Assembly (NCBI GenBank): GCA_963661535.1
Contig: CAVLCC010000047.1
Span: 1 to 15,963, forward strand
Reading direction: 5' to 3'
DNA length: 15,963 nt
Source of the DNA: CAVLCC01 sp963661535
GTDB taxonomy: Bacteria; Actinomycetota; Coriobacteriia; Coriobacteriales; CADBOM01
Of the stretch, positions 14,518-15,963 are shown in pieces; within the stretch, counting starts at the first letter, position 1, and the number at the start of each line of letters is the position of its first letter. The notes below the pieces were generated by a model that saw only the letters and a program-made list of their open reading frames with translations, did no database searches and was not told where the DNA came from. The position numbers and the translations under genes are program-made.

Positions 14518-14852
14518 GTCTTAGTTTTTGAACTTTATTATCCATAGCCTAGTTTTAGCTCAAATTTGTTAGCGATAATTTTACCCCAGTTTGGTTGTTT
14601 AGTGCTAATACGTTTGAATTGCGGCATATCTGATAGAACCTTTATAGTGGGTTTCTATGCTTCACATGTCCCTTTGTCAATCTATTATGCATATAATGAT
14701 GCGCTTGTCATACAATAACTAGTTGCAGATATCAAGAATTTGACTTTTAGAAATTTATTTTATGCATTAATAGCGTATATAAAGAGGCATCGTGTTTTTA
14801 GGAGTTCTATAAAATAAGTCTGCAAACATGGCAAGTATGAGAGGAATTTAAA
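14499..14852. promoter_or_regulatory. Divergent intergenic region between the membrane gene and the cupin regulator gene
   Basis: The longest gene-free stretch here (354 bases, very AT-rich). It holds the minus-strand promoter listed separately. For the plus-strand genes, TTGACT (14740-14745) resembles a -35 box but lacks a good -10 at 16-18 bases; TATAAA (14778-14783) resembles a -10 without a clear -35. TATGCATA (14686-14693) is a perfect 8-base palindrome six bases upstream of the minus-strand -35, and TATGCAT recurs at 14761-14767 near the plus-strand signals, making it a candidate operator pair. No small gene or structured RNA was recognised. Confidence 0.45.
14652..14680 (-). promoter_or_regulatory. 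Candidate sigma70-type promoter for the 867-residue membrane gene
   Basis: On the minus strand a perfect TTGACA (14680-14675) is followed after exactly 17 bases by TAGAAA (14657-14652, four of six to the -10 consensus). Transcription would begin near 14645, leaving a 5' leader of roughly 145 bases before the ATG. It is the best-matched promoter in the window. Confidence 0.5.
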
Positions 14853-15488
14853 ATGAGCTCTAATGCAATTCCAGTAGTGGCAGAAGTTGCCGAAAGGGTT
14901 AGGTCTCTAAGAATTGACATGGAGATTTCGCCTGAAGAAATGGCTGAAGCAACAGATATGAGTGTTGATGAGTATCTTTTGCATGAAAGTGGCGCAGAAG
15001 ATTTTACATTTACATTTCTGCATAAATGCGCAAAAAAACTAGGAGTAGATTTAACAGAAATTCTCACTGGCGACAGCCCTAAGCTCAAAGGATATTCTTT
15101 GGTAAGAGCTGGTGAGGGATTAGATGTTAAAAGACGCGTAGGATTTGAGTATCTCCACAAAGCTCCATATTTTGATGGAAAGCTATGCGAGCCATTTGTT
15201 GTTCGTGCTCCATATAACGAGGAGGAGCAAAACGCGCCAATACCTGTTAACAAACACAGCGGACAAGAGCTAGATTTTATTTTAGAAGGAAAGCTCAAAT
15301 TTACCTATGGCGGTCATGTAGAGGTTTTAGAGCCTGGCGACTGTGTTTTGTATGATTCTGGAAATGACCACGGCACTATTGCAATCGACGGGCAAGACTG
15401 CCTGTTTTTGGCCATAGTTATTCCTCAAAGAGATGTATGCACTGGACTAGAGAAAGGTTGTTGTACAACTGATGCGTGCAATAAATAA
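14853..15488 (+). CDS. HTH (XRE-type) transcriptional regulator with C-terminal cupin sensor domain
   Basis: Likely one-component regulator of 211 residues. The N-terminal part (10-72) is an XRE-like helix-turn-helix (VAERVRSLRIDMEISPEEMA, then FTFLHKCAKKLGVDLTEIL). The C-terminal part (about 95-192) is a cupin barrel: motif 1 is H135-SGQE139-LDFILEG146 and motif 2 is PGDCVLYDSGNDHG (161-174) with H173. These residues could bind a metal or small ligand. After the barrel comes a short tail with four cysteines (196, 203, 204, 209), not usual for cupins. AGAGGA precedes the ATG at good spacing. It overlaps the downstream acyl-CoA ligase gene by 17 bases and is divergent from the 867-residue gene. 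Such regulators next to AMP-forming ligases are familiar; that it controls this ligase, perhaps sensing its substrate or product, is inference. Confidence 0.9.
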   Translation: MSSNAIPVVAEVAERVRSLRIDMEISPEEMAEATDMSVDEYLLHESGAEDFTFTFLHKCAKKLGVDLTEILTGDSPKLKGYSLVRAGEGLDVKRRVGFEYLHKAPYFDGKLCEPFVVRAPYNEEEQNAPIPVNKHSGQELDFILEGKLKFTYGGHVEVLEPGDCVLYDSGNDHGTIAIDGQDCLFLAIVIPQRDVCTGLEKGCCTTDACNK

Positions 15489-15963
15489 ACGTTATGTAAA
15501 AGAGAAGTTTGACGAGCAAGGTGTTCTTGTAGATTTTAATTTGGATATTCCAGATGATTATAATTTTGCATATGATTGTGTGGACGATATTGCAATAGCC
15601 GAGCCAACAAGACCTGCTATGATTTGGTGTAATCCCGAGGGTGAAGAGCATAGCTTTACATTTGCAGACATCAAAAAGTGGTCGGACAAAACCGCTAACG
15701 CTCTAAAAGATGCTGGTATCAAAAAAGGCGATATGGTTATGGTTATTCTTCGCCGCCACTATCAATTTTGGTTTACAGCTGTGGCTCTACATAAGCTAGG
15801 TGCAGTTATGGTTCCAGCCACATTTATGCTAAAAGAACACGACCTAGAATATCGTCTAAATGCTGCGGATGTTAAGTGCATCATTTGCACATCTCTAGGC
15901 GATATTCCACAAGTTGTAGAAAATACAATCCCTAGCTGTCCTTCTGTAGAAAAAATATTTCTT
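15472..15963 (+). CDS. AMP-forming acyl-CoA synthetase, N-terminal part (gene runs off the right edge)
   Basis: The first 164 codons of an ANL-superfamily (AMP-binding) ligase, which activates a carboxylic acid with ATP and CoA. The visible part fits the acetyl/medium-chain acyl-CoA synthetase branch: NFAYDCVDDIA (31-41), EHSFTFADIKKWSDKTANAL (59-78), AGIKKGDMVMVILRRHYQFW (81-100), ALHKLGAVMVPATFMLKEHD (105-124) and the YRLNAADVKCIIC strand (127-139). The ATP-loop and adenylation motifs lie beyond the window, so substrate cannot be stated. The start at 15472 is the first ATG after an in-frame TAG and lies inside the end of the cupin gene (17-base overlap, different frame). The nearest purine-rich site (AGAAAGG) is about 14 bases away, so translation may depend on coupling to the upstream gene. 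Confidence 0.9.
   Translation, partial: MRAINKRYVKEKFDEQGVLVDFNLDIPDDYNFAYDCVDDIAIAEPTRPAMIWCNPEGEEHSFTFADIKKWSDKTANALKDAGIKKGDMVMVILRRHYQFWFTAVALHKLGAVMVPATFMLKEHDLEYRLNAADVKCIICTSLGDIPQVVENTIPSCPSVEKIFL

Noticed and set aside
14633..14658. ATAGAA/TTCTAT inverted pair as an operator or terminator
   Set aside because: Six pairs plus an imperfect extension, and one arm overlaps the proposed -10 box; too weak to call separately.
14807..15298. 163-codon minus-strand frame opposite the cupin regulator
   Set aside because: The plus strand shows a proper HTH and cupin with good ribosome site; the minus-strand translation is Ser/Leu-rich without motifs.

Overview
This window looks like chromosomal DNA of an AT-rich, low-GC actinobacterium, most plausibly a member of the Coriobacteriia. 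That placement is inferred from gene content and protein character: a complete MreB/MreC/MreD/PBP2/RodA set beside an rpmF-plsX-acpP-rnc-smc block, an actinobacterial-type exported phosphatase-fold membrane protein, and a cupin regulator/acyl-CoA ligase pair. No rRNA, tRNA, CRISPR array, prophage or insertion sequence was seen.

Layout. Almost everything from 14498 down to 1 lies on the minus strand. Read in the direction of transcription, it starts with an 867-residue exported/polytopic protein of unknown function (14498-11895) and a cytoplasmic cyclophilin (11620-11093). A six-gene cell-elongation cluster follows: a TPR/single-span membrane protein, mreB, mreC, mreD, mrdA (PBP2) and rodA (10965-3389). 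Next come rpmF (ribosomal L32), plsX, acpP, rnc and the N-terminal third of the SMC head domain (3131-1). The plus strand carries a cupin-type HTH regulator (14853-15488) that overlaps the start of an AMP-forming acyl-CoA ligase (15472 to the window edge). The 354-base region between 14498 and 14853 is divergent and holds a good sigma70-like promoter facing the 867-residue gene.

How the genes work together. MreB filaments, MreC/MreD and the PBP2-RodA pair form the elongasome that builds side-wall peptidoglycan. The TPR protein heads the same tight cluster and has a RodZ-like topology (cytoplasmic protein-binding domain, one span, external domain), so it is a candidate new partner. PlsX and ACP feed phospholipid synthesis, L32 belongs to the ribosome, RNase III processes double-stranded RNA and SMC compacts the chromosome. 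The block lacks the fabD/fabG and yceD genes that often accompany these genes elsewhere.

The points most worth following up are the 867-residue protein with its degenerate phosphatase-like domain and RFxGIGNE membrane motif, the TPR protein of the elongasome cluster, an Asn in place of a catalytic Asp in RNase III, a second N-terminal hydrophobic segment in PBP2, and hairpins in front of rpmF and plsX. Several spacers also carry short perfect tandem duplications.
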